Shown here: positions 46,011 through 56,891 of the stretch, piece by piece | Layout: every line of letters begins with the position of its first letter | Position numbering within the stretch: the first letter of the stretch is position 1 | Origin: Pseudo-nitzschia pungens | Taxonomy: Eukaryota > Bacillariophyta > Bacillariophyceae > Bacillariales > Bacillariaceae | Length of the DNA stretch: 64,000 nucleotides | Direction: 5' to 3' | NCBI GenBank assembly: GCA_037355855.1 | Contig: CM074761.1 | Span: forward strand, 5,165,346 to 5,229,345 | The notes under the pieces: model-generated | What the model saw: only the letters and a program-made list of their open reading frames with translations | Database searches by the model: none | Told to the model about the DNA's origin: nothing | Position numbers and translations under genes: made by a program

Positions 46011-49000
46011 ATGCCGAAAGCTTCCTCCGACCCAAGGCACTTTGCCAATGAGCCCAGAATACCCAAGACATTCCATTGTCGCAACTGCATTGCCTCTGGA
46101 AGAAGAAGAAAATCAAAATCCTTCAAGGGATACAAACAAGAATCGAGCCACTTTCACACCTACCGATATGTATCTCAAGGCCTCTCCAGGCATCTCTATT
46201 CCAACAGCGATTGCCGAACTTATTATGTTAAGAACGATCTTATGGATTTTATTTCTTCTGCGAAAGCCGAAGTCACCCTCCCTTTGGTCCGACACACACC
46301 ATCACAGTATGGACTGACAATGACACAGAATGGACCACAAATCCCCCCCTCCCTTGCCGAAACGAACACCGCCGCAACAACTTCTATCCATACCTCACTC
46401 AATCCTCAAGTGATCGCCAATGTATTGATCCCACCCATGGACAGACAGGCAATCGAATCGCATATGGCTGAAAATGAGGAACAAATGAATGCAATCGATT
46501 CCGCTGTTGATGCCTCAGACCATTTTGATGCCAGTTCCGACACCGAAGTATCTGATTCCGAAATCACGAAACGCACCACCATTTCCATAAACGAAAGAGA
46601 GGAAACATTCCGGAATTGCACTCTGTTCCCTCCCCGTCCGGAACTTATTGCTGAAATCAACCTCCTCAACATTATATCACAATACAAGCTACCTCTTTCC
46701 ACTTATCAAACCATTTTCAATTGGGCAAAAGACAGCAACAATCTTCCCGGTTTTGATTTCAAGGTTACACCAACAAGAAAACGTGATGCCATTTTCCAAG
46801 AAATAAAAAAAAATCTTGGCATATCTTCCGAACCAAAATTTGAGCCCAAAATTGTGAATTGGCTTCCCGACAACAAACCCACCCAAATCTACGTCCGCTC
46901 TTTTCTGGATGCTTTGTATTCCCTTCTGTCGAACCCAGATTTAATGATGGAAGAAAATTTGTCATTCCCCAACAGCAACACCCCCTTGTCACCAGAGCAT
47001 TTCCCGGTTCGAACTGATTCCTGTCCCATCAAAGAGTTGCATCACGGATCATGGTGGTCGGATTCCTGGAGATCCCTTTGCATAGAAGAAAATTCTGAAA
47101 TCCTTGTTCCCATCATTTTTTACATGGATGGAATTAGCTTGGATGCGCACGGAAGACTATCACTGACTCCACTCAACATGACCCTAGGCATATTCAACAT
47201 TGAAACCAGGAAAAGGCCGGAAGCATGGACAACAATCTATTTTCATCCTGACTCTGATTTGGAGAGCATTCACCATTCAAGAAAACCATCTCCAAAAGAA
47301 TCAATCCAAAACCTCCATAATGCCCTAGAAGTGGCGCTCCGATCTTTCAAAGAAGCATGTGAGTCCACCCACGAAGGCATCCAATGGGATTTTCTCCCTT
47401 ATGCCGGCCAATTGTGGCAAGTCAAAATGAAATTTGCAATAGCCTATGTCATCGGTGACACCGAACTGCATGATAAATTATGTGGCAAATATGGTTCCCG
47501 GTCGAGTGGTGTACAAAAGCTTTGCCGACACTGTAACTGTTCCACCAAGGACATAAATATTCCATCAGCACAACAAACAGCCTCTCTTTGGGTCCCATCA
47601 GATTTTCATACATTTCCAGACTCAGATGCCACCACCACCAAGGAATATTTCAACAATATTTCTCACCACCAAATCAGAAATGCATTCCACAGTCTCAACT
47701 TTGGTACCAATGTAAACAATATCCACCTAGCCACGCCCGGTGAATGCCTCCACATGCACCAGCTGGGGTGTGCCAAACGAGAGGTTGAATCCCTGGAGCA
47801 ACTGATGAAGGGTTCAATACCATGCCCGTATGCTGATCACCTAAAGACAGGTGTTTCCACAGTAAATACAATTGGGCATGTCTCTCAAAAATATGGAGCC
47901 CTACTGTCAAGGCAGTCGGATCGTGACTTTCCCAGAACTAAATTCAGCTCCAATCTTCTATCTGTCACTAAAAAAGAGGGGCACGATTACAGTGGTATGC
48001 TGATTTCAATTCTTCTAACATTGGTTTCTGAATCCGGCAATGCAGTTTTGAGCGACCCCTCATTTGTGAAGAAACACATTGATGTCATCGAACAAATCAT
48101 CTCAATGGAAGAATTTCTCAAACACGGCCGGCCTACCACAAAGTGCATCAAAAATCTTCCCAAAACCATTATTCATTTCCTCAACTCTATCAATGGCACC
48201 TGCCTTAGGAAGGGAATGGGAACAAAACTGATCAAAAATCACCTCTACTTTCACATTCCAAAGTACATCAGTCTGTGGGGTCCAACATTAGGTTTTGATT
48301 CTGCATACAGTGAAAGTCACCACAAGACAGAAATAAAAGCACCATCCAAAAACACTCAACAAAATGCCGCAACCTTAGTCCATCAGACAACCCGTCGGAA
48401 AGAAGAAGCATCTCTCCTTCGACTCGCAACCTCTCATTACAAGTTGAAGAAAGTGGGTGGTGATCCTAAAGTCATATCCCCTCGTCCTACACAGTCTGGG
48501 TCCCGTTTCACCATTTTTCTGGATGGAACTAGAGGTTCAATGAAATGGGACTTAAGACGAAACTACAACAAACCATTTCATTCAAAAATTGTACTAGATT
48601 TTGTTTGTGACTCCGTCCTTCCTTTGCTGGATGACAGATCCAGCATATTTGGGTTCACCGAACACAACAGATGGGATTCTGTGAATCGCGTCAACTACCT
48701 GTTCCGATGTCACCCCTCATACAGGTCTGATTCAGGCCAAGTTAACAGTGTATGGTTTGACTGGGCAATGTTTGCAGTTGATGACAACACTGAAATCCCC
48801 TGTCAAATGCTGTGTTTTCTGCACGTGAAAGATTTGAAACAACCCACATCGGCTGTGAATGGATACAATGTCGATTCAGATGGCATCTACGCGGTTGTCA
48901 GAAAGTTTAGAGAAGATCCAAGGTCTACATCATCTCACTTTGTAAAAAGTGGCTATCTTGACAATACTTTATATTTATTCAACACTGACACTATTCTTTT

Positions 49001-49202
49001 GGAACTGGCAGTTGTTCCTGAACTGGACGAGAATGCGGAACCAGTAAACAATGGTCGGTGGTTCGTTGTTCACAATCGATTGCAATGGCTCGAATTCTTT
49101 GAAAAGAGGAATAATTCTATGACCTATACTACCTACGAGAGCCTCTACTCCGCTTGCCCTGTACAACGAGAGGAATCAGACAGCACCGGCATTGCTGAAT
49201 GA
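46011..49202 (+). CDS. DDE transposase of the CMC (CACTA/Plavaka) type
   Basis: 1063 residues, uninterrupted. The N-terminus has a probable zinc module: FHCRNC at about residue 24, then QGLSRHLYSNSDC near 62-74, the C2HC arrangement found in Plavaka-like transposases. The catalytic core shows the expected acids: YMDGISLD with Asp at about 373, followed by LTPLNMTLG; VIGDTELHDKLCGKYGS with Asp at about 483, followed by the CRHCNC knuckle; and SAYSESHHKTEIK with Glu at about 768. These fit a DDE triad with a large helical insertion between the second and third acids. The enzyme should bind the element's ends in the nucleus and carry out cut-and-paste movement. Placement as Plavaka/CACTA-like is from motif order; the termini do not begin CACTA. 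No frameshift or internal stop is visible. Confidence 0.85.
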   Translation: MPKASSDPRHFANEPRIPKTFHCRNCIASGRRRKSKSFKGYKQESSHFHTYRYVSQGLSRHLYSNSDCRTYYVKNDLMDFISSAKAEVTLPLVRHTPSQYGLTMTQNGPQIPPSLAETNTAATTSIHTSLNPQVIANVLIPPMDRQAIESHMAENEEQMNAIDSAVDASDHFDASSDTEVSDSEITKRTTISINEREETFRNCTLFPPRPELIAEINLLNIISQYKLPLSTYQTIFNWAKDSNNLPGFDFKVTPTRKRDAIFQEIKKNLGISSEPKFEPKIVNWLPDNKPTQIYVRSFLDALYSLLSNPDLMMEENLSFPNSNTPLSPEHFPVRTDSCPIKELHHGSWWSDSWRSLCIEENSEILVPIIFYMDGISLDAHGRLSLTPLNMTLGIFNIETRKRPEAWTTIYFHPDSDLESIHHSRKPSPKESIQNLHNALEVALRSFKEACESTHEGIQWDFLPYAGQLWQVKMKFAIAYVIGDTELHDKLCGKYGSRSSGVQKLCRHCNCSTKDINIPSAQQTASLWVPSDFHTFPDSDATTTKEYFNNISHHQIRNAFHSLNFGTNVNNIHLATPGECLHMHQLGCAKREVESLEQLMKGSIPCPYADHLKTGVSTVNTIGHVSQKYGALLSRQSDRDFPRTKFSSNLLSVTKKEGHDYSGMLISILLTLVSESGNAVLSDPSFVKKHIDVIEQIISMEEFLKHGRPTTKCIKNLPKTIIHFLNSINGTCLRKGMGTKLIKNHLYFHIPKYISLWGPTLGFDSAYSESHHKTEIKAPSKNTQQNAATLVHQTTRRKEEASLLRLATSHYKLKKVGGDPKVISPRPTQSGSRFTIFLDGTRGSMKWDLRRNYNKPFHSKIVLDFVCDSVLPLLDDRSSIFGFTEHNRWDSVNRVNYLFRCHPSYRSDSGQVNSVWFDWAMFAVDDNTEIPCQMLCFLHVKDLKQPTSAVNGYNVDSDGIYAVVRKFREDPRSTSSHFVKSGYLDNTLYLFNTDTILLELAVVPELDENAEPVNNGRWFVVHNRLQWLEFFEKRNNSMTYTTYESLYSACPVQREESDSTGIAE

Positions 49203-49851
49203 ACCATTCTACACTAGGCAGGTAACTAAACAATAAAAAATCTTTGTATCATTTGCTTCCGGCGTGATTGAAATCGATTGTCTTCGTCGTCATTAAAATC
49301 GTCGTCGCTCTTCGATTGGATTATCTTCGTCGTCATTAAAATCGTCGTTGCTCTTTGCTCCGATAGCCTTTCTCTTCGTCGTCCTTCCTAAAATCGTCGT
49401 TAATCGTTGTTCTTCCTTAAATCATCGTTGCTGTTCGCTCCGATCGACCTCATCGTCGCTCTTTGTTCCGATAGCCTTCCTCTTCGTCGTCCTACCTGAA
49501 ACTGTCGTCCTACCTGAAACCGTCGTCCCACCTGAAACCATTGTCTTCCCTAAAATCGTCGTTCCAATCATCTGCGTCGTCTTCCCTGAAATCGTCGTTG
49601 CTGTTCGCTTCGATCGTATTCGTCCTCCTTAACATCGTCGTTGCTCTTCGTCGTCCTCCCCGAAATCGTCGTTGCTCTTCGCTCCGATAGCCTTCCGCTT
49701 CGTCGTCCTCCCTAAAATCGTCATTCCTCTTCGTCGTCCTCCCCAAAATCGTCGTTCTCCCTGAAATCGTCGTTGCTGTTCGCTTCGATCGTATTTGTCG
49801 TTGTCCTTGAAATCGTTTGGGTTGGGGTTGCACTTCGCTCCGACAGATCGC
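49203..49851. repeat. Degenerate TCGTCG-rich tandem repeat, left of the 719-residue gene
   Basis: From about 49265 the sequence is a run of imperfect units of roughly 30-45 bp built from CCTGAAATCGTCGTTGCTCT and TCGCTCCGATAGCC. A related array lies on the other side of the 719-residue gene. Short Arg/Asp-rich open frames through it are repeat artefacts. Confidence 0.8.
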
Positions 49852-52011
49852 TCATCGAAATCCCCATCCCGAATCTGACTCCCAATCCGAATCCCATCCC
49901 GCACGCAAATCCTTTACCAAATCATCGTCAGCATCTTGCTCATAGAAATCCTGGTCAGACAAATCATCATCAGAATCTGAGCCTAAACCCGCATCCACAA
50001 CCCATTCCTCATCAGAATCTGAACCCGAACCCGCCTCCGCATCAGAATCTGAGCCCGAACCGGCATCGCCATTCTCTCCGGCTTCAGCCTGTGTAAGAGC
50101 AGCAACTGCATCATCAAAGACAACTTGGGCAGCGTCTCTGGCTGCCACAGCTTCATCACGAGCTGCTTGGGTTGCCATTTCTTCCGCCTCTGCCTCGTGC
50201 CTCTCATCCTGAGTGGCATTTTGATTCTCATCGATTTCTATCCAACGGTCCAACGCTGCTTGCCACTCAGCTTGTCTTTGCGTCAGCACTACTTGCGCTG
50301 CCTGCAAATTAACTTCGGCCGCACGTCTTGCTCTTCTGTGCTTGCCCCAATCAAGTAAGCAGAACACAAATGTTTGTGGACCACGACCCCCTCTTCCCAT
50401 TCCGTACTTTCCATAAAATTCAGGATTCTTGGTGGCAAAACCAATCTTATTTTCCAGACTGAAAACGGTACCTTCTTCATCTCTACCAAATTTGTCATAG
50501 TGAACACCGACCGGGTGTTGCACAAGTGTTGTGGAATTAAGGGAACAAAACTGATACAAAATTTCACCAATGTCATTCGAACCGGCACGGGTCATGGCTT
50601 TCTTATGGTTTTTCAACTCTCGCGCAACAGCAAGAGGCACCACATTCAGCACCCCTTCCACTCCTTCAACAACAATGTTGCTCAGCTCTCTCAGAAGTAA
50701 TGCACTGACTATCTTTGACTCTGTGAACGGCCGAAAGAATTTGTATCGCGAAAACAAATCCTTGGGGATTGGCCCGATCTGTCCTCCATACTGAGGGTTG
50801 GAATATGCCCAATGAATCGGACGTCCTCTTCTGTTGATGTAAAACACACGTATTTTATGGCCGTCTGGAATAACGAAGGTTGCATTTCCCTTCCTAGGTG
50901 TAACACTCGGGTTTTCAAGCATCTGGAAGAGGGCTCGAGTTGGTCCTTTGTACACTCCGCTGCTACCCCCGGTGCGACTCCTTTCTATGTGGTTATTCTT
51001 TGTCATTTTCTGGAGTTCCTGAAACAAGGATCCCACATGCTTTTGGTTCATTTGAAGGGCATCGCCTCCATGATAGAACCGAGCCAGTAGCAGGTTTTGT
51101 TTTTGTCCCAATTCAGGTGATTGAGAAAAACTGCCTACGATGATGGTAACATCACATTCTTCCCCACGATCCTTAACCGAAAACACCCTGGAATCTCTGA
51201 GAGATTGCACTGTATACACCGTATTATTGGCAATGGCTTTTGTACATGGAGTACCGTGCACCACAATCAGTTGCACCCGGTATGTTCTCTTTTTATTCGG
51301 ATTGGCAATGTCGGGACACTCGACATCGACCACATTTACCTTTGTTTGTACCACGTCGGAACTGGTAAGTTTGTAGGGTGTAACATCCATTGCTGCAGCT
51401 TCTCTAGCAAGATTGTACCCCACAACAAAATGTTTCACTCCAGCAAGGTTTGGCTCCTTCCCAAATCCATGGCAATCGATTACACTTTCCGAGATGAGGG
51501 GAGTGTCAATCATCACATTGTACTCTGGTAAAACGATGTAACCATCATACCTAAGCTGCACTTGTCTGCTTTCGACTTCGATGAAATAACGGTGGGACCT
51601 CATAACCTCCTGCTTTTGGTTATCAAAAATGCAGCCGTGACAGACCGAAACCTGACTCTGGTTGTTAATCAATGCATTTTTCATCTGTTGGATTCCGTCT
51701 GGCATATTGAAGCTATCACTTGTCCTTTTTTCTATGAGTCTAAAAATAGACCTCAGGCATTTGCTGCATGAAAATTTGTTACACCTTGTGCAAACAATGC
51801 CATCAGAGGTGCGACCACAGTTTCTAGTGCCCTTCTTCCCCCTTGTACTTGCCTGCGTCAACATCGCTATGCAACCCAAATTGCACCGGCATGTATTGTC
51901 CTTGCTCTTCTGCTCGTCCTTTCTCCTGAACCTCTCCTGCCTGATCTGTTTGTTTTCAACAATGTCTGTCCCAATTTTTTTGTTCTTCTTGGAAGATGTG
52001 GATCGTGTCAT
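49852..52011 (-). CDS. Transposon-borne Cys-rich and acidic protein, unknown function
   Basis: 719 residues in one exon, antisense to the transposase. I do not recognise the family. The N-terminus is basic. A Cys-rich region lies at about residues 40-130 (CRCNLGC, NCGRTSDGIVCTRCNK, CSKC, VCHGC), probably a zinc-binding treble of CxC/CxxC pairs. The middle (about 140-560) is globular and beta-rich with no motif I can name. Near 575-650 is a long Ala/Gln/Glu coiled coil (AAEVNLQAAQVVLTQRQAEW onward). The last 70 residues are an acidic Asp/Ser tail with GSGSDSDAEAGSGSDSDEE-type repeats. It is intact and flanked on both sides by matching TCGTCG repeats, so it may have been carried as a unit. A DNA- or chromatin-binding accessory role is inference. 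Confidence 0.75.
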   Translation of the reverse strand: MTRSTSSKKNKKIGTDIVENKQIRQERFRRKDEQKSKDNTCRCNLGCIAMLTQASTRGKKGTRNCGRTSDGIVCTRCNKFSCSKCLRSIFRLIEKRTSDSFNMPDGIQQMKNALINNQSQVSVCHGCIFDNQKQEVMRSHRYFIEVESRQVQLRYDGYIVLPEYNVMIDTPLISESVIDCHGFGKEPNLAGVKHFVVGYNLAREAAAMDVTPYKLTSSDVVQTKVNVVDVECPDIANPNKKRTYRVQLIVVHGTPCTKAIANNTVYTVQSLRDSRVFSVKDRGEECDVTIIVGSFSQSPELGQKQNLLLARFYHGGDALQMNQKHVGSLFQELQKMTKNNHIERSRTGGSSGVYKGPTRALFQMLENPSVTPRKGNATFVIPDGHKIRVFYINRRGRPIHWAYSNPQYGGQIGPIPKDLFSRYKFFRPFTESKIVSALLLRELSNIVVEGVEGVLNVVPLAVARELKNHKKAMTRAGSNDIGEILYQFCSLNSTTLVQHPVGVHYDKFGRDEEGTVFSLENKIGFATKNPEFYGKYGMGRGGRGPQTFVFCLLDWGKHRRARRAAEVNLQAAQVVLTQRQAEWQAALDRWIEIDENQNATQDERHEAEAEEMATQAARDEAVAARDAAQVVFDDAVAALTQAEAGENGDAGSGSDSDAEAGSGSDSDEEWVVDAGLGSDSDDDLSDQDFYEQDADDDLVKDLRAGWDSDWESDSGWGFR

Positions 52012-54278
52012 TGTTTTCGCGCCTATTCGTCGTCCTTGAAATTGTCGTCGCTATTCGTTTCGATCGTTTTGTCGTTGTCCTTGAAATCGTCGTCCTTCTT
52101 TGCTTCGATTGTATTCGTCGTCGTCCCTGAAATCGTCGTTGCTCTTCGCTTCGATTGTATTCGTCGTCGTCCCTGAGATAGTCGGCGCTCTTCGCTTCGA
52201 TTGTATTCGTCGTCGTGGTTGAAATCGTTGTTGCTCTTCGCTTCGATCGTCTTTGTCGTCGTCCCTGAGATAGTCGGCGCTCTTCGCTTCGATCGTCTTT
52301 GTCGTCGTCGTTGAAATCGTCGTTGCTCTTCGGTCCGATCGTTGCTCTGCGTTTCGATCGTGTTCGTTGTCAAGCAGTGGTTAGATGCCAAAAATGTTAG
52401 TACTAGTAATGCGTCTAAATCAAAGATGCATGATACAATACACCTACATCTTAATAGCAGAAAATACGAGAATATTTTTAGGGAACTATGCATACCTTTT
52501 CTGATCGCTCCGGTTATCGTCGTCGGTCCTCTTTGTTCCGATCGTCGTCGTCCCTCTTGCTTCCGATCGTGGTCGTTGTCCCTCTTGCTTTCGATCGTCG
52601 TCGTCCCTATTTGTTTCGTGAATGTAAAAAATAAACAACAGGCGGTTAGTCGTCATCGTCGGCCCGGTTGGCATCGTCGTCTCTCTCTATTCCGAACGGT
52701 ATTCAATTACGGTACCTTTTAGTGTCGTCGTCTTTGTTGCAATCGTCGTTTTTGTTTCGATTGTCGTCTCTCTTAGCTCCGATTGTCGTCGTCGTCTATC
52801 TTCGCTCCGATCTCTCCTGTGTGAATGTACAAAATAAACAAAAGGCGGTTAGTCGTCATTATCGTGTCCCGGTCGTCGTCCTTCTGGATGACGACAATTC
52901 GCTCGTCGTCATCGTCCCTTTCTGCCACGATCGGTATTCAATTACAGTACCTTTTAGTGTCGTTGTTCCGATCGTCGTCGTCGTCCTCTGCAGGTTCGTT
53001 CGCGCGTTGTACTGGTAGATGTCTGGTTAAGCCAGATGACCCAAGGTCTGCAGCCCACCCTATCTTGATAGCAAAAGATAATAGCAAGGATTTCAAGAAT
53101 GGCCAGTTCTATACTTTCTTTGCCATTTGTCTCTCCAAGATGGTACCAGGCGCCTTGTTCCCACTTTAAACTGGTCCGGCCAGAAAATTCCAACACGGAA
53201 ACGAAATCAAAAATTATGACACATCCTGTACGAGGGAGATGTGGGGCGGAAAATAAACACCGCGATAGTTACGTACTTTACAGTAGTCTACGGTACCGGG
53301 TGTACAGACTGCGTGAAAAAATGACATCAGTGTACGTAACTTGCAGTAGGAACTGTACATGCTGATGAGTACAAAAAAACGACTGGTTTGTAGAGTCTTG
53401 TATGCAGGGGATGTGTAGGTTTCCAGTACTGTGTACGCTGTACGTACGGTACTGGTACAAATCTTTTGGCGCGAAGTGGTGGTTGGTTGTCCAGCGTTGG
53501 TATGTATGGTATTAACCTTAGCATCATAATATTGCCCACTGCTGTATGCTGTAATATTATTTGCTAGTAGCATTGTAATAGTGCCCACTGTATGTTGCTA
53601 GCAGTAGGCTGTGATATTATTTGCTAGCATCATAATAATGCCGAACTGTATGTTGCTAGCACTAGGCTGTAATATTATTTGCTAGTAGCATCGTAATAGT
53701 GCCCACCACTGTATGTTGCTAGCACTAGGCTGTAATATTATTTGCTAGCATCATAATAGTGCCCACTGTATGTTGCTAGCACTACTAGTAGGCTGTAATA
53801 TTATTTGCTAGCATCGTAATAGTGCCCACTGTATGTTGCTAGCACTACTAGTAGGCTGTAATATTATTTGCTGGTAGTGACCACTGTATGTTGCTTGCAG
53901 TAGGCTGTACTACAATACATTTTAACACGATGACAACAGAAAGTGGTGGGAGTAACATTGATTTCTTTGCAAACCAACATGTTCCTCCTATTATTATTAT
54001 AACCCCCTAAACAAAACCTTGCCCATGACGCATGACCGACCCTTGACTGTTAGTAGTGCCTATGGACAACGGTTTTTTTTCCGTTTCCAAAACATTCAGT
54101 TCAAACTTGTTTTGTTCCACGGTGAAAAAAAGGATCATATCGTGTTTACATTTTAAACCTTTTGAGATCAATTGTTACGATCAAGCAATTGCCTAATGAA
54201 TTCATGCTTCGGAGCCTTTAAGATGAACAGACATAATTTCCATTTTCATACAGGAGCATCAGTTCACTGTGAAACATC
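52012..54278. other. Repeat arrays between the 719- and 870-residue genes
   Basis: 52030-52370 and 52500-53000 are TCGTCG-type degenerate repeats; within them a GCGGTTAGTCGTCAT segment with AATAAACAA recurs (about 52633 and 52834). 53000-53480 has no clear feature. 53500-53905 is a separate GCTAGCA-rich tandem array. 53906-54278 should hold the promoter of the 870-residue gene. Confidence 0.6.
53505..53905. repeat. GCTAGC/AATATTATTTGC tandem array
   Basis: Six to seven units of about 57-65 bp, each with GCCCACTGTATGTTGCTAGC, then AGGCTGTAATATTATTTGCT and AGCATCATAATAGT. Units differ by small insertions such as ACTAGT and TAGTAG. It lies upstream of the 870-residue gene, inside the transposon. 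Confidence 0.88.
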
Positions 54279-56891
54279 ATGGCAAGGCACAAAAGGAATA
54301 GAGATTCACCATCTCGTCGGTCTGGAAATCCATCTCGGTCCACACGGCGACGAACAACAAATCCTCCGAGAAGATCACCCCGTTCACCCCCCGAACGAAA
54401 CTATCGTGAGGATTCATCTAGCAGTGATGATGGTGCTGAAGCAGTACCTGCTCGTGACCAATATGTACCTCCACCAGTATCGGAGAATGAGGAGGAACTT
54501 GAGCAAGATTCCACCGACACTGAACAACCCCAACAAGAGAATGAGGAGGAAATTGAGCAAGATTCCACCGACACTGAAGAATCTTCTGATGGAGAATCGG
54601 AAAGTGAGAATGAAGACAGTGATTCGGAAAGTGAGAATGAAGACACTGAGGATGAAGACAACGACCAGGAATCGCAACGTGACACCCATCCGCGAATGCC
54701 TGACTTCCCATGGGAAAAAAATGACGAAACAACCAAAACAAATCCTACTCCCGTCGGGGCTAAGGGAGCCGACGATCCCAAAGATAACGAAGGCGAAGAT
54801 GATGAACAAAATAAAATCAGTCCTGTCGTCAGGGCTAAGGGAATCGACGATCCGGCGGATAATGAAGAGAACGCAAAAAATAAAACTAATCCTTCCGTCG
54901 GGGCTAAGGGAACCGACGATCCTGACAATGACCAAGACTGGGTAAGTGAGATAACAAATATCACTTTGCAGGAGGTTCTTCGCCATCCTCCGGCCCAGAC
55001 CAACAATTCTTTCGGGGCTCGCGGTGCCGACGATTTCAGCGAGGACGAAGACAGGGACCGAAACGAAAAGGAAAATAATGACGACGATTTGAGAGATGGG
55101 GGTGGGGAAGACGACGGTCCTAAAGCGAACGAAGACACAAACCGAAACATAGACATCGGGGGTGGGAAAGACGACGGTCCTAGTGGTGTCGACGATTCGA
55201 GCCAAGACGAAGACAAGGACCGAACCGAAAAGAAAGATAATGACGACGATTCGAGCGATGACGAAGACAAGGTCCGAAAGGAAAAGAAAGGTAATCCTCC
55301 CGTCGGGGCCAAGGGCAACGACGACCGCAAAACCAACAATTCTTTCGAGGCTCGTGGTGCCGACAATTCAAGCGAAGACGAAGATTCGAGCGATGACGAA
55401 GACAAGGTCCGAAAGGAAAAGAAAGGTAATCCTCCCGTCGGGGCCAAGGGCAACGACGACCGCAAAACCAACAATTCTTTCGAGGCTCATGGTGCCGACG
55501 ATTCAAGCGAAGACGACGATTCGAGCGAGGACGAAGACAAGGTCCGAAAGGAAAAGAAAGGTAATCCTCCCGTCGGGGCCAAGGGCAACGACGACCGCAA
55601 AACCAACAATTCTTTCGAGGCTCATGGTGCCGACGATTCAAGCAAAGACGACGATTCGAGCGAGGACGAAGACAAGGTCCGAAAGGAAAAGAAAGATAAT
55701 CCTCCCGTCGGGGCCAAGGGCAACGACGACCGCAAAACCAACAATTCTTTCGAGGCTAGTGGTGCCGAGGACGATGATGCCAAAGCCAACCACAGGGGTG
55801 GGGAAGACCACAAGCCTAGAGCGTACGGAGCCACAAACCGAAACAAAGCCATCGGGGCTGTGGAGGACCAAAACCAAACCATCGGGGCTGTGGAGGACGA
55901 CGTTCCTAAAGCGAACGAAGCCACAAACCCAAAAAAAAACAAAAAAATCGACTATGACAATGACCAGGTACGGATTGAACGCAGGCTCGGCCGCAAACAA
56001 AGTACACAGCCAAAAAATGCCAAGAACATGAAAGACAAAGGCGTTAGAGGAAAACTAACAACGGTTGCAAAAAACGTAAAAGAACTTCAGTTTTGCAGCA
56101 CCTATGGAGATAGGAAAAAGCAAAAAGAAAGTCCCGGCTTTATTAACTTTTTGGGTTCCTATGACGACATCATTCCAAGAACAAGTGCTAAATCAAATTT
56201 TGAGTCCGATTGGGACTATCAGAGAAAGAAAGGACCAAAACTCACATTTCTTGTCGATCCCGCGTTTGACCTATATAGAAAAAAAATTGGTGATCAATTA
56301 ATCAGTGCTGGCAATTGGTTTAAGGAGAACAAATGTAAAGAGACAGGACCATATCACACACAAACTGTGGAAGATTATTTCGATAGGAATTTCGGTGATG
56401 CTGCGCCGGCAACAAATGGGAAATTCAAACGTGATGACATCAAGAGTGTGTCCCCCTCTGAAATAGAAAAGTGGACGGAGAAACAGATGGAAGATATCGT
56501 TCAGGAGGAGACTAAAGCTATGACAACAGAAGAAAAAGGGTTGTTCCGACGCTCGGTGAATGCTGTGATGGGCGAGCAGCAACGCTACAAGAAGAAAGGG
56601 AATGGTGCGGTCCGTGAAGGAAAGAAAAATTGTTTTGTAGTCGCCCACGAGAACGTCAACAAGAAAAGAAGGGAGGACGAGAAGGAGAAGAAATTAGCAA
56701 GCCTCAGTAATAGTGTTCAAAACAAGGAACAGGAGACTGAACAAGACGGAGTGAAAAAGAAGAAAAGGAAAAAAAAGGGGAAGAGGATACAGAACTCAAC
56801 ATCCAACCTTCCACCGCATATGAAGAAGCATCCTCCACCAGGTCCACCGAAGCCAGAGAAAAAGCCTCCAGCAGGGGCACAACAGAAGTAG
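54279..56891 (+). CDS. Transposon-borne acidic repeat protein with basic C-terminal domain
   Basis: 870 residues, one exon, unrecognised. It starts basic and Arg/Ser-rich (MARHKRNRDSPSRRSG). A long disordered acidic region follows (about residues 45-540). This contains four copies of a 45-residue repeat with VGAKGNDDRKTNNSFEA and EDEDKVRKEKK, encoded by 135-bp units at about 55290, 55425, 55560 and 55696. The C-terminal third looks folded: LQFCSTYGDRKKQKESPGFI, GPKLTFLVDPAFDLYRKK, GNWFKENKCKETGPYH and helical charged sequence, ending in a Lys-rich tail (KKKKRKKKGKR) that could direct it to the nucleus. It follows the GCTAGC array and precedes the 181-bp array. A partner of the transposase in target or end binding is possible but speculative. 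Confidence 0.75.
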   Translation: MARHKRNRDSPSRRSGNPSRSTRRRTTNPPRRSPRSPPERNYREDSSSSDDGAEAVPARDQYVPPPVSENEEELEQDSTDTEQPQQENEEEIEQDSTDTEESSDGESESENEDSDSESENEDTEDEDNDQESQRDTHPRMPDFPWEKNDETTKTNPTPVGAKGADDPKDNEGEDDEQNKISPVVRAKGIDDPADNEENAKNKTNPSVGAKGTDDPDNDQDWVSEITNITLQEVLRHPPAQTNNSFGARGADDFSEDEDRDRNEKENNDDDLRDGGGEDDGPKANEDTNRNIDIGGGKDDGPSGVDDSSQDEDKDRTEKKDNDDDSSDDEDKVRKEKKGNPPVGAKGNDDRKTNNSFEARGADNSSEDEDSSDDEDKVRKEKKGNPPVGAKGNDDRKTNNSFEAHGADDSSEDDDSSEDEDKVRKEKKGNPPVGAKGNDDRKTNNSFEAHGADDSSKDDDSSEDEDKVRKEKKDNPPVGAKGNDDRKTNNSFEASGAEDDDAKANHRGGEDHKPRAYGATNRNKAIGAVEDQNQTIGAVEDDVPKANEATNPKKNKKIDYDNDQVRIERRLGRKQSTQPKNAKNMKDKGVRGKLTTVAKNVKELQFCSTYGDRKKQKESPGFINFLGSYDDIIPRTSAKSNFESDWDYQRKKGPKLTFLVDPAFDLYRKKIGDQLISAGNWFKENKCKETGPYHTQTVEDYFDRNFGDAAPATNGKFKRDDIKSVSPSEIEKWTEKQMEDIVQEETKAMTTEEKGLFRRSVNAVMGEQQRYKKKGNGAVREGKKNCFVVAHENVNKKRREDEKEKKLASLSNSVQNKEQETEQDGVKKKKRKKKGKRIQNSTSNLPPHMKKHPPPGPPKPEKKPPAGAQQK
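55255..55765 (+). repeat. 135-bp in-frame tandem repeat in the 870-residue gene
   Basis: Near-identical units begin at GGTAATCCTCCCGTCGGGG (about 55290, 55425, 55560 and, as GATAAT, 55696). High identity at silent positions points to recent expansion or gene conversion. Confidence 0.88.

Noticed and set aside
54401..55474. Minus-strand Ser/Pro-rich frames over the 870-residue gene
   Set aside because: They are the antisense of the acidic repeat region (GAC/GAA read as Ser/Leu/Phe).
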